20,050 nt of DNA from Kipferlia bialata (taxonomy: Eukaryota > Fornicata): positions 1 to 20,050 of the forward strand of contig BDIP01000156.1 in NCBI GenBank assembly GCA_003568945.1. The letters are read 5' to 3'. Each line of letters starts with the position of its first letter. Within the stretch, counting starts at the first letter, position 1. Under the pieces are notes generated by a model. That model ran no database searches. It saw only the letters and a program-made list of their open reading frames with translations, and was not told the DNA's origin. Shown piece by piece: positions 1 through 9,170 of this stretch. The translations under genes were made by a program, and so were the position numbers.

Positions 1-509
1 GTTAGACAGCCAGGTAATCCGTCTGGGGTTACTTGGTTGCCTGAGCGTGCGTACAAGTCTGTTTATTAAGCATGTGTGTTGGTTATGGGGTTCGGATGAG
101 TATGGGTATTGGATACCCTGGCAAGACACTCGGCGGTTATCTTGTCGGTAATAGGCTATTACAAATAGCTGAGTCAGGGACTCCCCCCTACTCACTCATT
201 CACAAAGCCCTGTAAGAAGTCGTAGTCAAAGGACCATCATTCCATGCCTTCCGGCTCTATACCTATGTGACAGTGTCTGAACCTCCACCCATATATCTAT
301 TCCACAAGCAAAAGAAGGCAAGGCACTGGGTTTCGTCCTGTCATGGTCCCCAACATGTGACAGTGGATAGCCTGTGTGCACAGGGTTACAAATAGATATG
401 GTACTGATATTGATAAGGGCGGTTTCCGAAGAGAGTGGGTGATTATCCGATCCCAACCCGCCCACTGTTGAACCTCCCATCCTCTCTCTCTACCCCACTG
501 CTGCACAGG
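1..509. other. Upstream region with no recognised gene
   Basis: I see no convincing exon here on either strand. The open frames are short and do not join to neighbouring exons in phase. The stretch should hold the promoter and 5' leader of the plus-strand gene that starts near 522. A pyrimidine-rich stretch ending in CAG at 505-508 looks like a splice acceptor. An exon of the downstream gene could therefore begin at 509, with its true start further left. I found no upstream exon with a matching phase. Confidence 0.4.
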
Positions 510-521
510 GAGTCTGCACAG

Positions 522-3500
522 ATGGCAAGGCGCAACGTCGTGATTGACTCAGGTAGGGGACTTGGTGCATGAGCTGAGCTGTGGGTTGGGTTGTGCGTGG
601 CATGGTGTCAGACTGCATGTAGCGTACCATAAGTGACTGTAACGTCATGGCATGACATGTCAACATATACCCCACACATATGGTATATACTACTATGCTG
701 CAGTGTATAGTGGCTGGTGGTGCTTAGTGAAGTGTGTGTGCATGGTGTGTGGCGGTGACAGTTGCAGTATTGATACCGGTACCGGTACCGGTACCAAATG
801 TGTGCTCATCTCTATACGCCTGTGTACTACCCTATTCAACTACGCACATTTCTAATCATGGTCATAGTCGTAGTATAACACTTCTGGGTGTGAAGTGGTG
901 TCATTTAGCTTGTCTATGTACCCATGCACGTGTTCGAGTTGACAGGCCCTGTTTACAGACTCTCCCATCAATCCTACTGTCTCCCCCTCCCCCCCACTCT
1001 CTTTCCCTCCACCCCCTTATTCCCCAGATGAGGAGTCTGCGGAGGAGTCCACAATGCTCCTGGACGAGGAGGAGGCCAAGTGAGTAGCATACACTACTAT
1101 ATACAATATACTATATACTGTACTATACATACTATACATACAATGCTCCTGGACGAGGAGGAGGTGTCTGTCTCTCTCTCTGTATACCCCTCACTATCTC
1201 TTCTTTATATGCTGAGTCCACTGTGTCTTCCTCTCATACTCTCTGCAGAGAGTTACACATGCAGAGATGAAGTTCTTTCGTATCCCCCCCCCCCCCCCCC
1301 CCCCCACCCCCCCCCCCTTTTTTTTCTCCCCCCCCCCCCCCCCCCCCCCCCCTCTCTCTCTCTCTACCCATACACATATATAGCTTCCTATATTCATCCC
1401 ACCCCCAGCCATGTCCATGTCCATGTCCCTGTCTGTGCTGCTCTCTCTCTCTCTCTCTCTATCTCTCTCTATTATTATACATATACATCTACACACACCC
1501 CAGCCATGTCCCTGTCTGTCCTGCTCTACCTGACCCTGAGCCTCACAGCCATATACAACAACATGGTGGTGTCCATACAGACATGGGAGGACTTCTATGC
1601 ATACATGGTCCCAAGTGCAGGTACCTAGCTAGTGTGTGAGGGGTGTTTGTTGCTGCAGAATGGAGATACTCACTCTGTCTGTACAGTGCTCTATTCCATA
1701 TAGTTACTGTATCATACATGGTGCGCAGGGCAGGTACAGAGTGTGTGGAGATGTATCATAATGTGACTGGCATTGTATAGTATTTCGTTGTATTAGTACA
1801 TACCTCTATAACATGATTCTGATACTGACACATACTTCTGTATTATACTCTTCAGAGTTTGCCGTTCTGCTCATTCTCCTCCTCCCAGTATAACCTACGT
1901 CTGTGCTAAGCTGACTCGATACATATGAATACTGACATTGGAGTCACCTGCCGTGTATGTCCATATACTGGAGTCTAATACATAAGTATGGCATTTCAGA
2001 CTGACCTTAGCTGTTGCTGCCAACTATTAATACCCACTCTGTATATTCGCTCTGCTGTCCACTGAAACCTGCTTCATATATACTATATCCCTCCACTGAC
2101 CCCAGCCGTAGTGGCTGCCAACTGGGCCTCCCACACCCTGGAGACAGTGGTGCTGACACTGGTGTATGTGCAGGTGGGTGGCATACTGCGCAATTATATA
2201 TATAATGTCTGGTGTTCGTAATAATAGTTGACGGCTGAGCTCTGTAAGGGTGGAGACAAAGCCTGTATACTATGAATAGAGGACGTAGCATAAGTGAAGA
2301 AGAAGTACCTGGATTTGTGTGCATGTGGGTGTACATATACATATTGCACCCCCCACCCCCAGGTGTTCAGAGGTGTCATCAGACCTCAGACATTCAGAAG
2401 GGTCCACAGAATATGCGTGGGGGTTGGGGTACTGTTAGGTAAGAGGGTGTATATTGATTAGTATGGAATGATGCAAATTCAGCCACTACTAGTCACGTCT
2501 TCTATCCCCCTCCTCCACTCCGTCTACTCTTCCCCCAGCCTGCCTTCTAGTGGCAGTGCATATCACAGACACAGTCTATACCAGGGCACTGTACGCCAAG
2601 GGGATAGACTACCTGGTGAACACAGGGTATGTATGTATGAATAGGTGTATGTACACATAGAGTTATGACAATATGCGTTTTATTGGGAAGTCTGTTACCT
2701 TCTTTTATAGAAATACTAACTAGAATCGTGCTATGTAACATGAAATTGAGTAGTTATATGCCTCACCCGCAGAATCACTGAGTACATCCGTGAGAGGGAG
2801 TATGTGACCCAGGCCTACCTCTGTCTAGACCTGTGTGCCATAGTACTGATGACACTGGTGGTGGTGGCACTGGCATACATGCGGAAGGTGCACACTGTGA
2901 GCGTATATACAGAGAAATATTTACCTGTATGGTGCATGACAGATGGCACCAATGTACGGGGAGGAAGGCTGTGTATGAGAGTCCAGTCGGGACAGCTATT
3001 TGTCCCGGTTACGGGTGTCACTAATTCTCTTGTTGTAATTATCTAGCGTTGCGCTATTGGTCTCTCTCACCTTCAGGCCGTCAGCGGTGCCTCTTCGAAC
3101 ATCAAGAGCAGCCAGCACAACACAAGGAGAGAGATTAAGAAGATTGACGTGCTGCCAGTGGTGTATCTACTGGATGCCCTGTCGATGTCAGTGTTATGGG
3201 TGGTGACACAGGTGTATCTATATATGTATATATATATATATAGAGAGAGAGAGGTATGTACATGCTCTGGGTGGTGACACAGGATGTGTTTATATATGTA
3301 TATATATATATATATATAGAGAGAGAGGTATGTACATGCTCTGGGTGGTGACACAGGTGTATATGTATGTATATATGTATGTATGTACATGGGTGTGTAT
3401 AGTGGTTACGTATAGACTGACACATATGCCACTGTTGTCAACCCATGCCTCTAACTGACAGAGCTACAATGGTGACATGTCCAAATGGCAGGCATCGTAC

Positions 3501-3794
3501 ACAAAGTGAGTGAGTGAATCAGTGACTCAATGTGGTGTGTGCTGATAAGGAACCAAACTCAGCTTATTGCGCTGCACATAGCAAAGCGGTATCCTTTACC
3601 CCCAGGCTCACCTTCATCTTTGCCTCTACCATGGGGTGTGTCTGTCTCTGCACTGTCCTGTACCCAGCCTCCCAGGGCAGGAAGGGGAGGGGACCAGCAA
3701 AGTATGCACCAGCTAGAGGTATTCATGTGGTTATCTATTTGTATTCTTTTGTACCTACTTGACACTTTGTGTACATAGCCTTGCAAGCTACTGA
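522..3794 (+). CDS. Unknown protein with about six membrane segments, 12 exons
   Basis: I do not recognise the family. The model has exons 522-552, 1028-1079, 1251-1279, 1504-1620, 2106-2173, 2363-2438, 2539-2626, 2773-2896, 3077-3211, 3462-3505, 3606-3701 and 3779-3794. Phases match throughout and total 291 aa plus TGA. The N-terminus is acidic (DEESAEES, DEEE). Six hydrophobic stretches follow, for example SLSVLLYLTLSLTAIY, ICVGVGVLLACLLVAVHI, CAIVLMTLVVVALAYM and LTFIFASTMGCVCLCTVLYP. A basic loop (NIKSSQHNTRREIKK) lies between segments four and five. Exons from 1504 to 3701 are well supported by phase and hydrophobicity. The 1251-1279 exon, the last exon and the ATG are weaker. A frame open from 510 gives ESAQ before the ATG, so the start could be upstream. 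It is a polytopic membrane protein; its role is unknown. Confidence 0.65.
774..795. repeat. Palindromic (ACCGGT)n microsatellite
   Basis: The 6-base unit ACCGGT repeats about 3.7 times. Each unit is its own reverse complement, so 774-793 is a perfect 20-base palindrome. It lies in the first modelled intron (553-1027). Confidence 0.9.
1051..1164 (+). repeat. Direct repeat of an exon end inside its own intron
   Basis: The 25 bases at 1051-1075, near the end of the second exon and coding for TMLLDEEE, recur exactly at 1140-1164, 89 bases downstream in the intron. The copies differ just after: the first continues CCAAGTGAGT, a good donor, while the second continues TGTCTGTC and so also gives a GAG|GTGTCT donor. 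An AT-rich TATACTA stretch separates them. Confidence 0.9.
1281..1365 (+). repeat. Poly-C / poly-T / CT low-complexity intron tract
   Basis: C runs at 1284-1305, 1307-1317 and 1328-1352 are broken by a single A and a T8 run, then followed by a CT dinucleotide repeat. It lies in the intron 1280-1503. Homopolymer lengths here may be unreliable, and read-through frames are just runs of proline or glycine. Confidence 0.9.
1402..1528 (+). repeat. Duplicated splice acceptor and exon start
   Basis: CCCCAGCCATGTCC followed by CTGTCTGT occurs at the true exon start (1498-1522) and in a copy at about 1402-1436. The upstream copy carries two extra ATGTCC units, has one mismatch just after (GTGCTG against GTCCTG), and then decays into a CT repeat. 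Both copies offer a CAG acceptor followed by CC ATG TCC, so they enter the same reading phase. Confidence 0.8.
3197..3375 (+). repeat. Three tandem copies of an exon end plus donor
   Basis: The last 15 bases of the exon 3077-3211 (TGGGTGGTGACACAG) recur exactly at 3268-3282 and 3342-3356 within the following intron. The periods are 71 and 74 bases. Each unit continues with a TATATGTATATA repeat, GAGAGAG and GTATGTACATGCTC. The third copy restores CACAG|GTGTAT, identical to the donor of the first. The second has GATGTG instead. Confidence 0.95.
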
Positions 3795-4073
3795 TCACCC
3801 TAGAAGCACAGAGACACTTCCATCATGGCAACACCATCAACGGAATGACTGAGGTATCATGCGTGTGAGATGTATACCACGACTCGGTTTGACTGGCAGA
3901 CAAAGGAGACAATAGCCATCATACTTGGTTGTGTCCAACGGACCTTTGCCACTTAGATTTGTCGAGTTCCGAGAAAGAGTCCATAGAACACGCTGAGAGA
4001 AAAACACTGAAGTCTAATTGTGTTCACCTAAGTATGGATTTGAGGTCCTCAACTCTAAGTGCATCACTGCCAT
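3795..4073. other. Convergent intergenic region
   Basis: These are about 280 bases between the 3' ends of the membrane-protein gene (plus) and the kelch gene (minus). I see no coding exon or clear repeat. Both 3' leaders and polyadenylation signals must lie here, but I cannot single out a signal. The last plus-strand exon may instead use an acceptor at about 3803 or 3813, which would end that protein near 3850 within this stretch. Confidence 0.45.
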
Positions 4074-7000
4074 TCATATCAACTTGATACCCTGGTACAC
4101 CATGAATACCACCAAGTATGGCATCATTCTTCCAGCGTTGGTTTCCCGTATCTGCACTGTATATGTGACTGGGACGTATGGCTGGTCCCACCTGTCCTGC
4201 TCCGTCATCATAACATAGACAGAGTCCCCGTTCTCATTGGAGGCCAGGTTGATCAAGTGTGAGACTGTACTCTGGTATTCAGGCATAGAAGTTTACGTTC
4301 GTACTATGAACAACCGACAATTAGACACCGTAGTCCCTACCTCTTTCTCGCCCTGGTGATACTCCCCACTAAGGGTGTTGTAGTGTGCAATGGGGGTAAT
4401 TCCGTGGGACTTGTACCTACGTGCCGATGCACACCAGGGTATGTGCTCTGGCACCACAGTCTCCCCCTCCACCACCTCTACTGGCCAGTATGGCCCATAC
4501 TGTATGGGGAGTAACCACTGAGGAACCCAGTGGGTTCTGAGACTATGACCTCAGTTGACTCAGGTGCAGCACCAACCTTGCCGTCACCACTTATATGCCG
4601 TGGAGACTCAGTGACCCACTGACCCGAGAGGGAAAGAGAGCAGTGGTGGAAGTCTCTCTCCCTTGTGCTGTAGAATACATGGAGGGTGTCCCCTATCAGC
4701 ACACTGCCACGGGTATCACTCCGACCCCAGGGGTGGTCGGGCCACCGCATCCACTCCTAGTGCATCAGTACATACATGAATGGATCAATGGCATCAGTAC
4801 ATACATGAATGGATCATTCGTCTACATACTACAAGCAAACATATCCAATATATAAACAACACTTATTACCAGCGCATCCACTCCTGAGACATCAGTGTAT
4901 AGTGTGTACTACACACACACATATATGTATACTCATACATAACAAGTATGTCAAGCCATATCGTACCAATGCAACAATTCCAGTTGGAATGGTGAGTATG
5001 GTACCGATGAGATATGAGTGTACACCAGGTGTGATAATACACCATGAAGTCGCCATGGTGTTCTAGACAGATAACACCCATATGTTCATACGTACAAACG
5101 TGTGATTTACCTTCTCCTCTGTGTCGTATGCCCAGGTGTGGTGCTGCTCCGTTGTCACAACTAGGTACCCCGGGAGGCGGTTCAGATCAATTTTGGTGTT
5201 GTAACCTTTGTTATCGATGATGTCCGGTACAAAAGAGGCACTCCACTCCCTCGACCCAGTGTCTAGAACGTGTAGAGTAGTTCGGGACTGATGTGGGCAG
5301 TGCAGGATGTACACATGGCTGTAGTCACTTGTGCACTTCACGTATGGGTGGGGGTACCCCCTCTGGGTGGCTGATGCCTCAGGTATGGTAGGGGCACCTG
5401 GCAAGCGTTCGACAGTGAGCCCCAACACGCTATCGGTGGCGATACAGTCAGACACTCTGGTGCACACGTACCAGTGCTCATCGATGAGGACCAGTGTCTC
5501 TGCAGCGGTCATAGGACATGACATCCATATGTCACCAGAGGGTAGGTTGTGAGGCCTCTCGTGATATTCCAACTGCAGGTGGGGGGCACTTGTGAGTAGT
5601 GGTAGTCTTTGTAAGTTGCGTAGTGGATGAGACTTAGCGACCCTGTGGCCCTGTGGAGCTCTTGCTGCCTGACACACAATCGTCTGTATGGACTTTGGAC
5701 ATGTGTGGTCTAATAGCACCCTTGTCACAGAGAGTGTGTTACAACAGTGTAGAAGGGGCAACATGTGGTGGAGATTCAATGCAGTGATGTTCACTCCCCT
5801 CAGGTCAAGGCCTCCCCCGTATCTAGCTCTCAAGTCATCACCTGGAAGACACTCACAGAGAGTCTGGATGTTGTCAACAGTGACTGACTCAAGCCCCACT
5901 GCTATCTTACAGAGACATGCCAGAAGACTTGATGGATCTATAGCAGGCGGGGGAACATGTGCAAGTGATGCCTCCCGTCCATCGTCTCCTAGGTGTTGGA
6001 CACTGGCCACGTCACTTAGGGGTACAGATGGTGCAGGTACTCTGTTTAGGACAGATAGTGGGTGGAGACCCCCGGTGAGACTACCCAAGAGGTGAGGTAG
6101 AGGGGTAGTGGGGTCAGAGGTCAGTAGCATTCTGGCTGCCTTCGCACACATATACACTAACCAGGGGGCAGACAGTTGGTACCTCTCGAAGGCCCTTAGC
6201 ACACAGTCACTTAGAGGAGAGCCTGGACACTCTGCTGCAACAAGGAGTAGCTGAATAGGGGTACTCGAGTGCTGGTAGGACCTTGCATCCACTAAGTACC
6301 GACCAGTAGCCTCCTCTATGGTGGCCACTGTTCTCTGCAGGTGACTGAGGATGTAACTCTGGTGGTTGGGCAGCCCCTGATACAGCTTGTACAACTCCAT
6401 GCTGTAGAGTCGGCAACAGTACAGGCTGCTCACGACGGTCTCCAGAGTAGACTCGATGACACCTGCCAGCAGACTGTGTGTCTGGGGGTACATGCACAAG
6501 ACCTCGCGTGTCTGTGAGAGAGATGCCTGGGGCCTTCCATGCTCTGCCTCATGCGATGGTATCCCGTGCCTATCAGAGGCCGACACCAGTATGTCAAGCA
6601 GGTCTAACAGAGTGGACGCACAGGACACTGTCGACCCCTCCAAGAGTGTGTGAACTGCATGTGTCACACGTGACAGGCCTAGACTGCACAGACTGAGCAT
6701 AACGGGTATGAGTAGCCTTTGCGGCTCTTCAGAGCTCAGTATCTGCCCCACAACATGTACAGCAGCTTCCATCGGGGATGTATGGGTCAGATTACAGATG
6801 CCGGACAGAGTCTGAGTGGAACGCAGGTGCTGGACGCATAGGAAGTGAGAGAGACGGACAGTGATGTCGTACTCGTTGGTGTATGCAGTAGTGACCATAG
6901 CACTGCGTGGCCCTGTCTGCTGGCACAGCAGAAACTGATGACAAAGATGCGAGCCAACGGTGTCTTCTGACACTCTGTAGTACAAGCCCGTGCCGGTGTG

Positions 7001-8143
7001 ATACCTCACAAGGGGGCAAGAGCCAAAGAGTCCAAACATATAGATCCAGTCCCCTGCCTGCATTGCTAGACCAACCGCAAACGGGGTGTCCGGATGTAGT
7101 TTCCATGCGCCACTGGGTGAGAGAGAGACATGAGACGGGGATCCCAAAGTGCCAAACACGTGCAGTGTGTCCCCGACCCACACAGTCTGGCATCTGAAGT
7201 TACACCATGGGGTGGTTCCAGCAAACGACAGAGGGCTCAGCTCATCCCAGCTGTCGGTTTCAGTGTCGTAGCGCCACGAGTTAGGTTGTCTGACGTGTTT
7301 TCCGTCTTCTTTCCAGAAGCCACCGAGCACGTATATATAGGGTCCCCGTGACTCCGTGACAGTATCACTCTGGCAGGTGGGGTGTGGGCCGGTCCCACCA
7401 CGCCCCACAACTGCCCAAGCATCTGTACGGAGGTCTAGATGAAGCAGGGAGAGAGGGGTGTCATCTGCTTCAGGGGTAGAGAAGCACGGGTAGTACACAG
7501 AGTGCCCCACAGCTGCACCCTTAGGGTGGGTGTCAATGACATGATATGGTGTGAATGTCATTGTAATGCTAATTGCAGAGAATAGAGTGGGACTTGAGTT
7601 GTATTCTTGAATAGTGTAACGATATCAGTCTCAAGTTACCTTTAGTGAGATGGACAGGTTTCTGCGTATGCCCTCAGGGACCTGTCTAACCCTCCTCCAC
7701 TCCCAAGTCACACTTCCATCCCCGATCCTTCGTCTACCCACATAGCGTGATGTGATATCATTGCCAGCATATGGAGCACTCAGTGTAATTATCATCCTAT
7801 CTAGACCTATCACAGTTATGGCACTCGTGTGGGGCTGGGCGTCGTCTGGACGAGGTAGGCCAGGCAGCCACCTATGGGGCATGCCTAGGTGGTCAAGCTC
7901 TGGCCCCAGTCTGACACCAGCCAGAGCTGGATGGACATCATTGACACTCTGGTGTCACTAACACTATCTCTACCATGGATGTCTGATTCATTGTACAGAG
8001 ACTGTCAGGAGGGGTATACAGCTCTACAGGATGGTGTGGTAGGAATCCTATGGTATTGTACAATCCCTATGTGTCGTCACTCGCATTGATCCTACCTTGA
8101 TTGTACTGAGAAGAGGGGAGACTGTGAGCTCGGGGGGATCCAT
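4074..8143 (-). CDS. Kelch-repeat protein with two propeller regions, 6 exons
   Basis: Exons 8143-8096, 7948-7640, 7519-5111, 4756-4577, 4517-4341 and 4271-4074 join in phase 0 throughout to give 1,106 aa ending in TGA. The ATG at 8143 opens MDPPELTVSPLLSTIK and splices cleanly to SVNDVHPAL. Kelch blades are clear near residues 120-300: GHSVYY, YIYVLGG (180-186), then YDTETDSWDELSPL, and GDTLHVFG. Two joins fall inside a blade: TWEWRRV...SLK|GAAVGHSVYY, and AYDTEEK|EWMRWPDHPW...GDTLHVF. This supports those introns strongly. Residues of about 370-725 are leucine-rich and helical. From about 750 to the end kelch-like strands return. Kelch propellers bind protein partners, so a scaffold role is likely, but no enzyme or BTB domain is visible. 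The frame also stays open through a start at 7561, but that would lose the first blade. Confidence 0.85.
4748..4892 (-). repeat. Duplicated acceptor/exon start plus 29-base tandem repeat
   Basis: In the 354-base intron of the kelch gene, the acceptor and first bases of the next exon (AG|GAGTGGATGCG at 4756) are echoed at 4883. There CTCAG|GAGTGGATGCGCTG runs straight into a GTAATA donor, making a 14-base exon-like unit at 4870-4883. Next to the real acceptor, GCATCAGTACATACATGAAT begins a 29-base unit found at 4762-4790 and 4791-4819 (27 of 29 identical). Confidence 0.85.
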
Positions 8144-8679
8144 GGTGTGGCACAGAAGCTATGGAAAGGAAGGGGGGTCCCCAGTAGCCAAATACTGTAA
8201 CTGTAAGTGATGGCCTCACTGAGGCCTTCACTATGATCGCTAATGGAGCTGTATATGTATGTCACTGTAGACATTTCTCTTTGTAGCCTCATACAAGTAC
8301 AGGACATCGTGTTGAAGGAAGCTCATTGCTAGCCCTAGTGCCTTTCGAGCGTGACCAACCGTATGGGTGAGTTCGACCACTTCCGATACAGTCATATATG
8401 GAGCAGAGGGCTAAGTGGTTGCATACACTGCTCTGATAACGAAATCTATATACCCTTCAGCCTCAAATGGTCCCTTGCTGGCTCTATATCCTTCGTATTA
8501 GAATACTTTGGGTTGAGAGTGGGCCATAGAGAGTTGAAGAGTTCCAAGAACAAATTCAAAAATCTCTGTCTATTTCAAGACAGTCCCGTCCAAGAACATG
8601 CAATCCAACCTGATCTGACTTCATCGCTCACACCGCACTCCAAACAGTATTGCCCCTCTGTATCCACATCTGACCCTTA
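8144..8679. other. Intergenic region between the transporter end and the kelch start
   Basis: These are about 540 bases. They should hold the transporter 3' leader and the kelch promoter and 5' leader. A plus-strand frame runs 8351-8812, but it is antisense to the last transporter exon, has no codon signature or recognisable motif, and has no splice partner. I do not call it. No TATA-like or other promoter element stands out. Confidence 0.45.
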
Positions 8680-9170
8680 TCAGATGTCTCCTGCCTCTAC
8701 CTCCACGCATTCCTCGTCTTCAGTGGCCTGTATGCCATCGAGTATGGACAGGAATATGTCCTCGAGAGAGGGGTGCTTCAGATGGTACCCTAGTATGTGG
8801 CCCTGGAAGTGAGTGGGGCGCGCCGAAACACTACGCGATATAAAAAGACCTGACACACACCTGCATCCTGAGCTCTGAGAGAGCCCCAAAGAGCCGGTGG
8901 TAGATGAGGGGTGAGTGGAAGACGACCTCGATCTTCTCGTATGTCACCCCCTTCTGCTGTCTGTGTGTGGACACCCTCATATGTCTGAGAGGGACCTCCA
9001 ACTCTACACTCAGACTGCAGTGAGCACAAGGGCCAAGGGTGGAGTGTGTACACTAATAGTATGTATGACCATACCCTTCGACTATTGTCAGGGCCCTCTC
9101 AGTCCGTCTGTCCTCCACATCTCTCTCTTGCTCAACTTGGTCAGGACTGACTGGCCCTACGGCTCTCCTA
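8680..9170 (-). other. ABC transporter C-terminal tail
   Basis: Exons 9170-9075, 9014-8861 and 8802-8680, about residues 2047-2170. A charged stretch ([17 protein letters not shown]) leads to a compact region with [12 protein letters not shown] and [18 protein letters not shown]. The closing [14 protein letters not shown] matches the (P)(T/S)LEDVFL element that follows each NBD in ABCA proteins. The protein ends acidic ([15 protein letters not shown]). Confidence 0.85.

Noticed and set aside
1080-1628. Open plus-strand frame of 182 codons rich in proline and serine
   Set aside because: It reads straight through poly-C and CT intron tracts. Only its last part coincides with the real exon 1504-1620.
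1621-2105. An extra exon around 1857-1890 (EFAVLLILLLP)
   Set aside because: It is hydrophobic and has an acceptor, but its donor phase cannot join the next exon without an immediate stop.
3197-3375. CRISPR-like spaced repeats
   Set aside because: There are only three copies, the repeat is an exon end, and the intervening sequence is itself repeated. This is a tandem duplication in a eukaryotic intron.
3073-3425. Minus-strand frames full of YIYIYIY over 3073-3425
   Set aside because: They are antisense translation of the TATA/GAGA repeat and of the exon opposite.
5331-6653. Several plus-strand frames opposite the kelch gene
   Set aside because: They lie wholly antisense to a well-supported 2.4-kb exon and show no motif.
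7522-7561. Start of the kelch protein at the ATG at 7561
   Set aside because: Splicing exon 7948-7640 to 7519 is in phase and completes a kelch blade. A 7561 start would begin in what is better read as intron.
8351-8812. Plus-strand frame of 153 codons
   Set aside because: It overlaps the last transporter exon on the other strand, has no family motif and no splice partners. Chance openness is the simpler reading.
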